Shown: one piece after another, positions 9,867 through 19,243 of the stretch
Numbering within the stretch: position 1 is the stretch's first letter
Layout: the number at the start of each line of letters is the position of its first letter
The notes under the pieces: model-generated
What the model saw: the letters and a program-made list of their open reading frames with translations, nothing else
Databases searched by the model: none
What the model was told of the DNA's origin: nothing
Origin: Candidatus Poribacteria bacterium
Lineage (GTDB): Bacteria > Poribacteria > WGA-4E > PCPOR2b
NCBI GenBank assembly: GCA_027296925.1
Contig: JAPUIP010000675.1
Location: forward strand, 1 to 32,847
Length of the DNA: 32,847 nt
Direction: 5' to 3'
Program-made: the position numbers and the translations under genes

Positions 9867-12800
9867 CTACCGGCGAATACCCATCTTCCAGAAGTGGGTT
9901 TTCGTCACAGTGTTACGCCGTGCGGTTGTGTAGCAGAAGTACACTCCGTTGGCGAGAGGAGTCTGCAAATCGTCCGCGAGATTCCAGCGATAGATGCGAG
10001 CCAATCGATCGGAAATTGCCTGAAATTCGTCATCGTTTATCGTTTTAACAAGCTCGCCTCTGACATTGTAAACCCGCACGGTTAAGATGGCAGGGCTATC
10101 GATTTGACATTCGAGTGTAATTTCGCCAACGGTCGCGGGGTTGGGATAGGTATGCAGGCGCAGGAAGGTCAGTGGTTTGATAGGCGCAGCCAGGAGTTGA
10201 TCAAAACGGAGCGTTTTTACACGCTGTCCCGAATTGCCAGCGAGATCAGTTCCGCGCGCGATGATAACAACTGTATTGCCGATGGGCTTGGGCAAGATGT
10301 GGGTGCCCGTCCATTTCATGACATCGGTCGACTCCAGGCCAACCGGCTGCTGGCTGACAAGTAAAGTTGGATCTGTGCGCAGCTTTTCCGATGCGGTGAT
10401 GGTAATGGTGAGGAAGTCCGGCTGAATCGGATTCGGCAGGGCAAAGACCTGAAAGGTTGGGGGAGTTCGATCCGGCGGCTTCCTGACGATCACTTCAAGT
10501 GAGCCAGTATCGCTATTTCCATTTGGATCGGTTGCCGTCAAGGCAATTAATTCCGAGCCGAGAAAATTTTTCGTCTGGGGTTTGAGGCTCAGCCGGACAA
10601 CCCGCGTGACGAGACCGATTTTGATTAAAATTTTGTCGCTGGCTTTCGCCGTCCAGGCGATCTCTGCATCGGGTGTATCTTCGTCTGTCACAAATTCATC
10701 CAGATGCATCCCCAGTACCTCACCATCCGACAAATAAACCGGCTGGAACGAGACTACCGGGCGTTTCGTCGTAGAAAATGGCGTGCGAACTTCAACGACG
10801 GTTGTGCCTTCTGCCCGGTTTTGCTGCGGGTCCGTGACAGTGAAGGTGATGGTTTCACTGCCGACGAAGTTATCATGCGGGAGAATGTCCACAATATGGG
10901 AAGCCGCATTGATCTCAACCGTCAGATTCAACGTCTCCGATACCGTCCAGGTCAATTGATTCAGCGGCGTGTCCGGATCGGCTACAAATTCATCGAGATC
11001 TAGCTCTCGATCCGGAACGCCATCAATAAAGATCACGTGGGGGAGTTCGGCGATTACCGGCGGTTCGCCGTTCGGATTTGTGGTTTTGACGGTGACACGG
11101 ATGGTTTGACTTCCGCTGAGTCCATCTGCATCTGTCGCTGTAAAGGTGATTTCTTCCGTGCCAACGAAATCGGGGACGGCGGTGAAGGTGACCTGCCGGG
11201 TGTCTGGGGCAATTGACACCTGAATCTGCGCGTTACCGATGAACGCCCACCGAATTTGGTTGATAGGGGTGTCTTCATCGGTGACGTGGTCATCGAGGTC
11301 AATCGAGTTATCGCGTCCCCCTTGCACAAAGCCCACATCCGGAATCCCAGCGACAACGGGTGGTTTTTTGCCCGGCGGTCTCTCGGTCACGGTGACACGA
11401 ATGGTTTGGCTGTCGCTGAGTCCGTCCATATCGGTGGCGGTGAAGGTCGTCTCTTCCGTGCCAACGAAGTCGGTGGCGGTGAACGTGACTCGCCGGGTAT
11501 TGGAATCAATGACTACCTGGATCTGGCTGTTTCCGGCGACTGTCCACTGGATCTGGTCGATGGGCGTATCGGCATCGGTGACGTGGTCATCGAGGTCAAT
11601 TGTGTTATCGCGCTCGCCTTGCACAAAGCTCACAGCCGGGATTCCTGCGACAACCGGAGGGGTTTTGCCCGGCGGTCTTTCGATTACGGTGACGCGGATA
11701 GTTTGGCTATCGCTAAGCCCATCGGTATCGGTCGCGGTAAAAGTGATCTCCTCAGTGCCGAGGAAATCGGCGGTGGCAAACGTGACCCGCCGGGTGGCGG
11801 ACTTAATATTCACATCGATATTGGTATTGCCGGTGGCCTGCCACTGAATCTGATCGATAGGGGTGTCTTCATCGGACACATAGTCATCGAGAAGGATCGA
11901 GCGATCCACCTCGCCTTTCACAAAGTCCACGTTCGGAATGCCAGCGACGACCGGCGGTTTTGGCGGTGGCCTAATCTCTCCGATGACATTGACAGTGTAC
12001 GTCCCGCTTCCAGTATTTCCCTCGGGGTCGGTGGCGGTAAAAGTAAGACGGTGTGTGCCAGCCGACCCGGCTGGCGCGTCAATCGTTACAACGCGCGTCT
12101 CCGGATCTATGACCACACCGAGTGGCGCGACTTCGCCCACACTCCACGTGATTTCTTCGTCTGGCGTATCGCCATCCTCGACATGCTCATCCAGATCTAG
12201 GGCCCCATCCTGGTCCCCTTCATCGAGGGTCAGTTCTCCAGCGAGGGACACCACGGGGCGGAAGACGGCTGTTACGGCTGTATCTGCGCTCGCAGACAGT
12301 CCCGCTTTATTGGTGGCTGTGAACGTCACAGTCTCTATCCCACCCGGCCAATTCGGTTGAGGCGCAAACAGCACGCGGCGATCCGCTTCGATGGTTACCT
12401 GCAAGTGCGTCTCATCAAAGCCGGAAGCTGTCCATTCGATAGCTGAATCCGGCGTTGTCGCGTCCGTTACGAAGTCATCGAGATCGAAGCCTTCGGTGAC
12501 TTCACCGTGACGCACCTGAATCTCCGATGGAAAATCGCGAAGCTCCGGTGGGCTGGGAGCAAGCACGCTGATGTGAACCTGCGTACTCGTACGATTCGAC
12601 TGCGGATCAATTGCCGTGAAGGTGACTTCCTCGGAAACAATCGCCTCGGCAAAGAACGTTGCAATCCGGTCGCTATCGATCGTGATCTGAACCACTTCAT
12701 TACCGCTGAACTCCCATTCAATCTGATCCGGGGTGCTATCGAAATCGAATACATATTCTTTCAGATCTCTTGTTTCTGGTAGTCCAAAATTCAGAACGAT

Positions 12801-14351
12801 CGGCGGAATATCGGCAATCACGGGTGGAGCGCTAGGGTCAATCAAGATTACCTGAATTTTATCTGCGCTCGCCTGGCGGTCCGGGTTCGTCGCCATGAAG
12901 GTAACCGATTCCCTCCCTGTCCAACCGCCCTCGCTACGGAAGGTAACCTGATGCGTTTCTGGATCGATGCCGACCTGTACCTCAACATTGCCTTTCGTCG
13001 TCCAGGTCAGATCCGCCGGCTCGAAGTTAAAATCGAACACGAAGTCATCCAGATCAAACACCGGTGGCCGCATCAGCACGCCGTCGTTCGTGGCGATGAC
13101 ATTGGCAAAAGGGAAAAGGATTGTGAGCGTGGAGAAGTCAATCATCGGCCCATCAAAAGTGGGCGCGATGTCGATCGCCAGTTCAGACACATCGCTGTTA
13201 CCATCGGCATCCGTCGCTCTCAGTTCAACGGTCGTTCGTGCCGGCGTTTGTGCTGCCGCAATGAATAGTATGGTCTGGTCTTCGCGGCGGATGACTTCGA
13301 CGCCGGCGAATGGCGTGCCCCGAGTGATTACCCACTGAATCTCAGAAGCGGGTGAATCCAAGTCCGAAACAAATCCGTTCAGATTGACCTCGCGGGTTTC
13401 ATTAACCCGCAAAAATATCGGACCCTCGGATCGGATAATCGGTGGCGAAACCACTTGAACTTCGAGTCTCCGACTTGTTGCGTTGCCCTCCGGATCGCGA
13501 GCGGTAAATGTAATGGTCTCTTTGCCGATCCAGTCCTCCACAGCACGAAAGGCGACGATATGGGTCGTCGGGTTGATGTTCACAATGACATTTGCATTTC
13601 CCGAGGCCTCCCAACTGAGTTGTTCCGGTGTATTGTTTGTATCTTGAACATGGAGATCCAGATCCAGCGACTCATGAACTTTTCCCACCGGAAATCGAAT
13701 AATCCTGGGAAAAGTATCGAGAATAACCGGGCCGCCAACGACTGAAATCGTCGCCGGAGTCATGTTGACGAACGGCCGGGGTGGGAGCGACCCAATTTTT
13801 ACTTCAGTGACGCGAGATTGAGACTTGTCATTGTCAAATGTGATCTGTGTGAAACCGGTCGTTTTAATCGCGCGAAAACGCATCAGCCCAACCACGCCAG
13901 GTGCCTTCAGCCCCGGCTCGACACCTTGAATGAGCCCTTGCGCGAAATCAATCTGGAATTTTCGGAAGAAGCGATTGCCGGGGTCTCCGTGTGTATCACT
14001 TTCAAAGATGTTCCACCCATCCGGCACCGCATCCCCCCTACCAACCGGCTGAACGCCACGGAGACTAAAATTTGCGTCAACCAGTTCGAGGAATTGCGAT
14101 TGTTGGTTTTGAAATGGAACGTTTTCGGTTGTGTCCACACCATCGAATGACAGGTAGATCGACACTGCGGTGACATTCTGGCCTTGCGGATCGACGAAGA
14201 TTTCCACCTCAAATTCATCGTTCAGGCTGACCGAAAATTTACTGGCTTTCGTTGCCGCGCTTCGCAGCACAACCGTAGCTGCGTCAGCTTGATTCAGCCA
14301 GATGATAACGAAAAGACATGCAAACGCAATGTACCGGGGCACTCTCGACAT
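9867..14351 (-). CDS. Large exported cadherin-like/Ig-like tandem-repeat protein with N-terminal cohesin-like domain and FlgD/T9SS-type C-terminal domain (1,494 aa)
   Basis: Signal peptide MSRVPRYIAFACLFVIIWLNQADAA after SD aaggag. About a dozen ~100-aa repeats of the type DLDDHVTDEDTPINQIRW...VTFTA..DFVGTEEITFTATDADGLSGSQTIRVTV. C-terminus TYPNPATVGEITLECQIDSPAILTVRVYNVRGELVKTI...GVYFCYTTARR. Confidence 0.9.
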   Translation of the reverse strand: MSRVPRYIAFACLFVIIWLNQADAATVVLRSAATKASKFSVSLNDEFEVEIFVDPQGQNVTAVSIYLSFDGVDTTENVPFQNQQSQFLELVDANFSLRGVQPVGRGDAVPDGWNIFESDTHGDPGNRFFRKFQIDFAQGLIQGVEPGLKAPGVVGLMRFRAIKTTGFTQITFDNDKSQSRVTEVKIGSLPPRPFVNMTPATISVVGGPVILDTFPRIIRFPVGKVHESLDLDLHVQDTNNTPEQLSWEASGNANVIVNINPTTHIVAFRAVEDWIGKETITFTARDPEGNATSRRLEVQVVSPPIIRSEGPIFLRVNETREVNLNGFVSDLDSPASEIQWVITRGTPFAGVEVIRREDQTILFIAAAQTPARTTVELRATDADGNSDVSELAIDIAPTFDGPMIDFSTLTILFPFANVIATNDGVLMRPPVFDLDDFVFDFNFEPADLTWTTKGNVEVQVGIDPETHQVTFRSEGGWTGRESVTFMATNPDRQASADKIQVILIDPSAPPVIADIPPIVLNFGLPETRDLKEYVFDFDSTPDQIEWEFSGNEVVQITIDSDRIATFFAEAIVSEEVTFTAIDPQSNRTSTQVHISVLAPSPPELRDFPSEIQVRHGEVTEGFDLDDFVTDATTPDSAIEWTASGFDETHLQVTIEADRRVLFAPQPNWPGGIETVTFTATNKAGLSASADTAVTAVFRPVVSLAGELTLDEGDQDGALDLDEHVEDGDTPDEEITWSVGEVAPLGVVIDPETRVVTIDAPAGSAGTHRLTFTATDPEGNTGSGTYTVNVIGEIRPPPKPPVVAGIPNVDFVKGEVDRSILLDDYVSDEDTPIDQIQWQATGNTNIDVNIKSATRRVTFATADFLGTEEITFTATDTDGLSDSQTIRVTVIERPPGKTPPVVAGIPAVSFVQGERDNTIDLDDHVTDADTPIDQIQWTVAGNSQIQVVIDSNTRRVTFTATDFVGTEETTFTATDMDGLSDSQTIRVTVTERPPGKKPPVVAGIPDVGFVQGGRDNSIDLDDHVTDEDTPINQIRWAFIGNAQIQVSIAPDTRQVTFTAVPDFVGTEEITFTATDADGLSGSQTIRVTVKTTNPNGEPPVIAELPHVIFIDGVPDRELDLDEFVADPDTPLNQLTWTVSETLNLTVEINAASHIVDILPHDNFVGSETITFTVTDPQQNRAEGTTVVEVRTPFSTTKRPVVSFQPVYLSDGEVLGMHLDEFVTDEDTPDAEIAWTAKASDKILIKIGLVTRVVRLSLKPQTKNFLGSELIALTATDPNGNSDTGSLEVIVRKPPDRTPPTFQVFALPNPIQPDFLTITITASEKLRTDPTLLVSQQPVGLESTDVMKWTGTHILPKPIGNTVVIIARGTDLAGNSGQRVKTLRFDQLLAAPIKPLTFLRLHTYPNPATVGEITLECQIDSPAILTVRVYNVRGELVKTINDDEFQAISDRLARIYRWNLADDLQTPLANGVYFCYTTARRNTVTKTHFWKMGIRR
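11045..11940 (-). repeat. Three nearly identical ~297-bp tandem repeat units within the 1,494-aa gene
   Basis: Repeat landmarks PPVVAGIP...GTEE(I/T)TFTATD.DGLS.SQTIRVTV recur at about 11045, 11349, 11646 and 11940 with near-constant spacing and high nucleotide similarity. Confidence 0.8.
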
Positions 14352-14619
14352 TCTCCTTCATGCTGACCCAATTTTGCAGGACCCTTGAAAAATCAGAAAG
14401 ATGATTTACACGCGGCTCCCCCGTGCTTTGCCAAGTATCATGTTGGCAAATTAGAAACTTGAGAAACCTTTCCCACATGTGCCTATGCCGGAAACTCTTT
14501 CTCTTCGTCAGGCAGAATTGCACAACAACGGCTCAACTGCTGTTGAAAGCCTCCGCGAGATGTGCTATACTAACCGCGTATCTGACGAATCGGGTGCGAT
14601 CGAAAAGCGAGGAAAGCCT

Positions 14620-15348
14620 GTGCTAGATTGGCTCCAGGAACAGAAAAGGAAGTATCTACATGGATGGGATCGGCGCCCCACAATCATTTTGCTCGGTTCG
14701 TCTGTGCTGCTGACGGTGCATCGGTTTGGCAGCCGAAGAAAATTCTTCCATACATATTTGGCGAAATACTTCGTCAATTACCCACTCCGGAAGATCTTTC
14801 CATATTACTACTGGTTCTGGACAAGTGCAATCACACTCATCCTGTTGCCGGCCCTTGTTGTGAAATTTGGTGTCAGGGATCAGATTCGTGATTACGGCTT
14901 CCGCTTGACGCATGGAAAGCTGGGATGGGGATTTGTCCTTGGGGGGTGGATACTCATGAGCCCTCTGATGCTTCTGGCGTTACAGCTTTTTCCCGCGTTC
15001 CAGCATAAATATCCACTTAGCAAAGTTGCTGCCACCAGTTGGCAGGTTTTTATTCTGTATCAGATTTCTTATGGAATCTATATGTTGTCCTGGGAGTTCT
15101 TCTTTCGGGGCTTTATGCTTTTCGGACTGGAGAAGCCGTTTGGCAACTATAGCATCCTCATTCAAACCATTCCGTTCGCTCTGATGCACTACAGCAAACC
15201 ATTTGTGGAAGCGACGGGGTCGATCGCCGGCGGGATACTGCTGGGCATTGTCGCCCTTGAGACACGGTCCTTTATCTATGGCGCAGTGATTCACTGGCTG
15301 GTCGCCCTGACGATGGATGTTTTGGCAATCATGTGGCGCTCTGGATAA
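14620..15348 (+). CDS. CPBP family intramembrane metalloprotease (CAAX protease-like)
   Basis: Multi-TM ORF with WEFFFRGFMLFG, FALMHYSKP and a later ALETRSFIYGAVIHWLVAL. The ORF track starts at 14479; GTG at 14620 with upstream aggaaa is a more plausible start (VLDWLQEQKRK...). Confidence 0.8.
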   Translation: MLDWLQEQKRKYLHGWDRRPTIILLGSSVLLTVHRFGSRRKFFHTYLAKYFVNYPLRKIFPYYYWFWTSAITLILLPALVVKFGVRDQIRDYGFRLTHGKLGWGFVLGGWILMSPLMLLALQLFPAFQHKYPLSKVAATSWQVFILYQISYGIYMLSWEFFFRGFMLFGLEKPFGNYSILIQTIPFALMHYSKPFVEATGSIAGGILLGIVALETRSFIYGAVIHWLVALTMDVLAIMWRSG

Positions 15349-15369
15349 GCACCGAATTTGGGGGGAATG

Positions 15370-16932
15370 ATGAAAGTTGTTACAGCACAACAGATGCGTC
15401 AAATCGATCAACACACCATCGAGGACATCGGCATCGCCGGCGTCGTACTGATGGAGAACGCGGGAAGTGCGGTCGTCCGAGCCATCCGCAGGCGTTTTCC
15501 TGACTGTCAACACGTTGGCGTTGTTGTCGGCAAGGGAAACAATGGCGGCGATGGATTGGTCATTGCTAGACAACTTGCGCTCACGGGACAGTCTGTTCAG
15601 GTCTTCCTCGTTTCTCCGCCGGATCGTTTTACTGGCGACGCTTTAACCAATCTGCAAATTGCGCAAAACCTCAATCTCCCCATCGTGCAGATCTTGTCAG
15701 AATCCGATCTCGAGCGGTTGAAAAGCCAGATTGTGTCATGTGATCTGATTATCGATGCAATCTTTGGCACCGGTTTGCGTGGCGCGGTGCGCGGGTACAT
15801 TGGTGACGTCATTGAATGCCTCAACGACACCACGTGTCCGATTGTAGCGGTCGATCTCCCCTCTGGGCTGGAAGCTGACACCGGTATGGCAGAAGGAGCG
15901 TGTATTCAATCCACCTACACCGTCACCATGGGGCTTCCCAAGCGAGGGTTGCTCATCCATCCGGGGGCGGCACTGACAGGACAACTCGAAGTTGCCGAGA
16001 TCGGTTTTCCACCGAGCGTCATCGATGCCCAAGATATCCAGGTAAACTGGACACAGCCGGCGGATGCAGCGCGATGGCTGCCACCGCGTTATACGTACTC
16101 CCATAAAGGCACGTATGGGCGCGTTTTTGTCGTGGCGGGGTCAACCGGAATGACGGGAGCAGCGGCTTTAGCCAGCGAAGCCGCCCTGCGTGTAGGGGCG
16201 GGGCTGGTCACGCTTGGTACCCCGAAAAGCCTCAATGCCATCCTGGAGATTAAGCTGACCGAGGTGACGACATTGCCCTTACCCGAAACGGCGGAAGGCT
16301 CATTGGCGTTGGACGCAAAATCGGGGATTCTTGAATTTATCGAGCGAACGTCGTCCATCCTCGCGATTGGTCCCGGACTTTCACAGCATCCGGAGACGGT
16401 CGAACTCATCCACAGCTTTCTCCGCGAAAATGACTGTCCAATGGTGATTGATGCGGATGGGTTGAACGCGCTCTCACAATCGAAAGAGCTCCTTCCGTCG
16501 CTGCCGCCCCAAACCGTGCTCACGCCCCATCCGGGTGAAATGACGCGACTCATCGGCGGGACGACCGCCGAAGTGGAACGCGATCGGATCGGGGTTGCCC
16601 AGCGGTTCGCCCAGGAATATGGCGTCATGCTTGTCCTCAAAGGTGCGCCGACCGTGATTGCGGGTGGGAATGGAGAGGTATGGATTAACTCAACCGGAAA
16701 CCCTGGCATGGCAACCGGCGGCATGGGCGACGTACTGACGGGCATGATTGCGGGTCTGATGGCGCAGGAGATGCCGAGTTATGAAGCCGCCGTTCTAGGT
16801 GTATACCTTCACGGACTTGCCGGGGACATCGCCGCTGAATCCGTCGGGCAGCATGGGCTGATGGCGGGAGATGTGCTGGATGCCGTCCCGGAAGCAATTG
16901 AAACGTGCGGTCGGAAACGGGATACGAGATAG
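15370..16932 (+). CDS. nnrE-nnrD: Bifunctional NAD(P)H-hydrate epimerase / ADP-dependent NAD(P)H-hydrate dehydratase
   Basis: NnrE motifs VVVGKGNNGGDGLVIARQL, DAIFGTGLRG; NnrD motifs VFVVAGSTGMTGAAALASEAALRVGAGLVTLGTP, LTPHPGEMTRL, GNPGMATGGMGDVLTGMIAGL. Start at 15367 or 15370 after ggggga. Confidence 0.95.
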   Translation: MKVVTAQQMRQIDQHTIEDIGIAGVVLMENAGSAVVRAIRRRFPDCQHVGVVVGKGNNGGDGLVIARQLALTGQSVQVFLVSPPDRFTGDALTNLQIAQNLNLPIVQILSESDLERLKSQIVSCDLIIDAIFGTGLRGAVRGYIGDVIECLNDTTCPIVAVDLPSGLEADTGMAEGACIQSTYTVTMGLPKRGLLIHPGAALTGQLEVAEIGFPPSVIDAQDIQVNWTQPADAARWLPPRYTYSHKGTYGRVFVVAGSTGMTGAAALASEAALRVGAGLVTLGTPKSLNAILEIKLTEVTTLPLPETAEGSLALDAKSGILEFIERTSSILAIGPGLSQHPETVELIHSFLRENDCPMVIDADGLNALSQSKELLPSLPPQTVLTPHPGEMTRLIGGTTAEVERDRIGVAQRFAQEYGVMLVLKGAPTVIAGGNGEVWINSTGNPGMATGGMGDVLTGMIAGLMAQEMPSYEAAVLGVYLHGLAGDIAAESVGQHGLMAGDVLDAVPEAIETCGRKRDTR

Positions 16933-17010
16933 AACATACTCTGAATGGCACTTTTTCGATTTCACAACAGCCTGGCACATGATGATTACCCAATGAGGGG
17001 GATTCGCCCG

Positions 17011-17247
17011 ATGTCAATCAAACAACAGATCACTCAAGAACTGGACGGTTTAAAAGAAGCAGAGCTCATAAAGGTCGCCAAATACGTGGCGTTTCTAAAA
17101 CTTCGGCATCGAGCCAAGACTATGCCATCGGTTGACGAAAAACAGTTAGCTACCCTCTACGCTGAATTTGCTGAAGAAGATGTTGCCCTTGCTGAAGGAG
17201 GAATGGTGCATTACGCTGAAGCGCTGGCTAAAGAGGATACGCAATGA
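17011..17247 (+). CDS. Small antitoxin-like protein (78 aa)
   Basis: MSIKQQITQELDGLKEAELIKVAKYVAFLKLRHRAK...LYAEFAEEDVALAEGGMVHYAEALAKEDTQ resembles DUF2281-like antitoxins. Its stop overlaps the next start (ATGA). The ORF-track start at 16945 is likely too long. Confidence 0.6.
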   Translation: MSIKQQITQELDGLKEAELIKVAKYVAFLKLRHRAKTMPSVDEKQLATLYAEFAEEDVALAEGGMVHYAEALAKEDTQ

Positions 17248-17285
17248 CTGTCAAACGAGGCGAAATTGGGTTGCGCAAAATGTGA
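17244..17285 (+). pseudogene. Remnant of a MazF/PemK-like toxin start (MTVKRGEIGLRKM*)
   Basis: ATGA overlap with the antitoxin stop; VKRGEI- matches the usual MazF/PemK N-terminus (KRGEIW), then a stop after 13 codons and a new gene about 50 nt later. Confidence 0.5.
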
Positions 17286-17338
17286 ACCTATGAATCCCAT
17301 GTATTGCAGTTTACCCCCTCTCAAGAAAGGACAAACTT

Positions 17339-18286
17339 ATGAAAATCTTGACCTCGCGTTTGAGCGAGGAACAACTGGATGTCGTCCGCGAAATCGCTCC
17401 AAATGCCAATCTCGTTTCCGTAACAACACCTGAGGATGTGCTACGAGAAATCGAAGACACGGATGTCCTTTTTGGTACCAGAACGACGCCTGAAATGATT
17501 GGGCGTGCCAAAAGCCTCCGTTGGATTCAGGTCGGCGGTGTTGGTGTTGAGGGGATGATGTTCCCCGAATTGGTCAACAGCGATATTATATTGACAAACG
17601 GGCGCGGCACAACCGCAATCAACATCGCTGAGCATGTGATAGGGCTGATCCTCACCTTTACGCGAACAATTAATATCAACATCAAACGTCAGATGGAGAA
17701 GGTGTGGGAAAGCCGCGCGAATCTCCCGGTCATCGAAATTGCCGGGGAAACGATTGGCATCCTCGGTTTGGGAAGTATCGGTCTACAGGTCGCCAAACGC
17801 GCGAATGCTTTCGATATGCGCATCCTCTCTGTCGATCCGACACAGACAGAGAAACCGGATTACGTCGAATCGCTCTGGAAAGTGGATCGCCTCCACGATA
17901 TGTTACGACAATCCGATTTTGTCGCTATCTGTTGCCCGCTGACGCTGCAGACTGAGGGCATCATGGGTGCCGATGAATTCCGCGTGATGAAGTCAACGGC
18001 ATTCGTGATCAACATCGCCAGAGGTCGGATCGTCGATCAAGCCGCATTGGTTGAAGCCTTGCGCGCGAAAGAGATCGCCGGCGCTGGGCTGGATGCCACG
18101 CATCCGGAACCGCTTCCACAGGATAACCCGCTGTGGGAGATGGATAACGTGATCATCACGCCACATCACGCCGGTCAATCCCCAAAAGCACCGAGACGTG
18201 TCTTTGAGCTTTTCTGTGAGAATCTCAAGCGTTTTGTGGCGGGCGAGCCGCTGATTAACCTGGTGGATAAAACAAGAGGGTACTAA
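17339..18286 (+). CDS. D-2-hydroxyacid dehydrogenase family protein
   Basis: GETIGILGLGSIGLQVAKRA nucleotide-binding motif; INIARGRIVDQAALVEAL; GAGLDATHPEPLPQDNPLW; NVIITPHHAG. SD aagaaagga upstream. Confidence 0.93.
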   Translation: MKILTSRLSEEQLDVVREIAPNANLVSVTTPEDVLREIEDTDVLFGTRTTPEMIGRAKSLRWIQVGGVGVEGMMFPELVNSDIILTNGRGTTAINIAEHVIGLILTFTRTININIKRQMEKVWESRANLPVIEIAGETIGILGLGSIGLQVAKRANAFDMRILSVDPTQTEKPDYVESLWKVDRLHDMLRQSDFVAICCPLTLQTEGIMGADEFRVMKSTAFVINIARGRIVDQAALVEALRAKEIAGAGLDATHPEPLPQDNPLWEMDNVIITPHHAGQSPKAPRRVFELFCENLKRFVAGEPLINLVDKTRGY

Positions 18287-18360
18287 AATACATCCTGTAT
18301 CATACCCGACCTACGTTAATTCAGAACAATTCTAGAAAAACCAATGATCAGGAGGATCTT

Positions 18361-19143
18361 ATGGACCTTGCATTAACAGGAAAGGTCGCCGTCATCACCG
18401 GCGGCAGTGAAGGTATTGGTAAGGGAATCGCCCTGCGGCTATCCGAAGAAGGGGTAAAGGTCGCCATCTGTGCGCGACGCGATGACGTATTGCAGCAGGC
18501 GGCACAGGAAATTCGTGACAAGACCGGCAACGATGTGCTTGCCGTCTCCGCTGATGTGACGAAAGCGGAAACGCTCGAAAACTTCATCAACCAAACCGCT
18601 GAACGCTTCGGCCGGATCGATATTCTGATCAACAACGCGGGACGTTCCGCGGGTGGGAATTTTGAATCGCTAACGGATGAGGCGTGGTATGAAGACCTCG
18701 ACCTCAAGCTGATGGGAGCGGTGCGCTGTTCGCGGTTAGCAATCCCACACATGCGCGCCGGCGGCGGTGGCCGTATCATCAATATCACCCACCCGGGTGG
18801 CAAACAGCCGGGCGCAGGCTCCTGTCCAACCTCCGTCAGCCGAGCGGCGGGAATCGCTATGACCAAAGCCCTTTCCAAAGAACTACTCCCCGACAAGATT
18901 CTTGTCAACACGGTTTGCCTGACCTCAATCAAGAGCGCGCAAGGTGAACGTGCCTGGAAAGCGGAAGGTTCTCCCGGCACGCTTGAGGAGTATTGGGAGG
19001 CGCGTGGAGGCGAGCACCCACTTGGGCGTTTGGGTGAACCCACCGAAGTCGGAGATCTCGTTGCATTCCTCGTTTCGGATCGCGCGTCGTACATTACGGG
19101 GACTGCGATCAACATCGATGGGGGATTGTCGGCGGTTGTCTAA
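18361..19143 (+). CDS. SDR family oxidoreductase, divergent active site
   Basis: VAVITGGSEGIGKGIALRL (TGxxxGIG), ILINNAGRSAGG, C-terminal YITGTAINIDGGLSAVV; SD aggagg. Canonical YxxxK not found at the expected position (CPTSVSRAAG). Confidence 0.9.
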   Translation: MDLALTGKVAVITGGSEGIGKGIALRLSEEGVKVAICARRDDVLQQAAQEIRDKTGNDVLAVSADVTKAETLENFINQTAERFGRIDILINNAGRSAGGNFESLTDEAWYEDLDLKLMGAVRCSRLAIPHMRAGGGGRIINITHPGGKQPGAGSCPTSVSRAAGIAMTKALSKELLPDKILVNTVCLTSIKSAQGERAWKAEGSPGTLEEYWEARGGEHPLGRLGEPTEVGDLVAFLVSDRASYITGTAINIDGGLSAVV

Positions 19144-19180
19144 ACCTGAAATGCAGTTTTGAAATTACAGCAATAGAAAA

Positions 19181-19215
19181 GGGATGGTTCAAAATGGGCC
19201 ATCCCAATTTTTTTT
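19181..19215 (+). terminator. Intrinsic terminator after the SDR gene
   Basis: gggatgg ... ccatccc stem (7 bp) followed by aattttttttg, 38 nt after the SDR stop. Confidence 0.75.
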
Positions 19216-19243
19216 GACACAACATCTTCCACATCATTGCTGT

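Noticed and set aside
11256-12200. 314-aa plus-strand ORF and overlapping ORFs 11239-11847, 11938-12360
   Set aside because: Antisense mirrors of the tandem cadherin-like repeats; their periodicity is explained by the coding strand.
16089-16745. 218-aa minus-strand ORF opposite nnrD
   Set aside because: Antisense of a clearly assigned enzyme gene; composition typical of shadow ORFs.
18348-19115. 255-aa minus-strand ORF opposite the SDR gene
   Set aside because: Shadow ORF; the plus strand has a clear SDR family assignment and SD.
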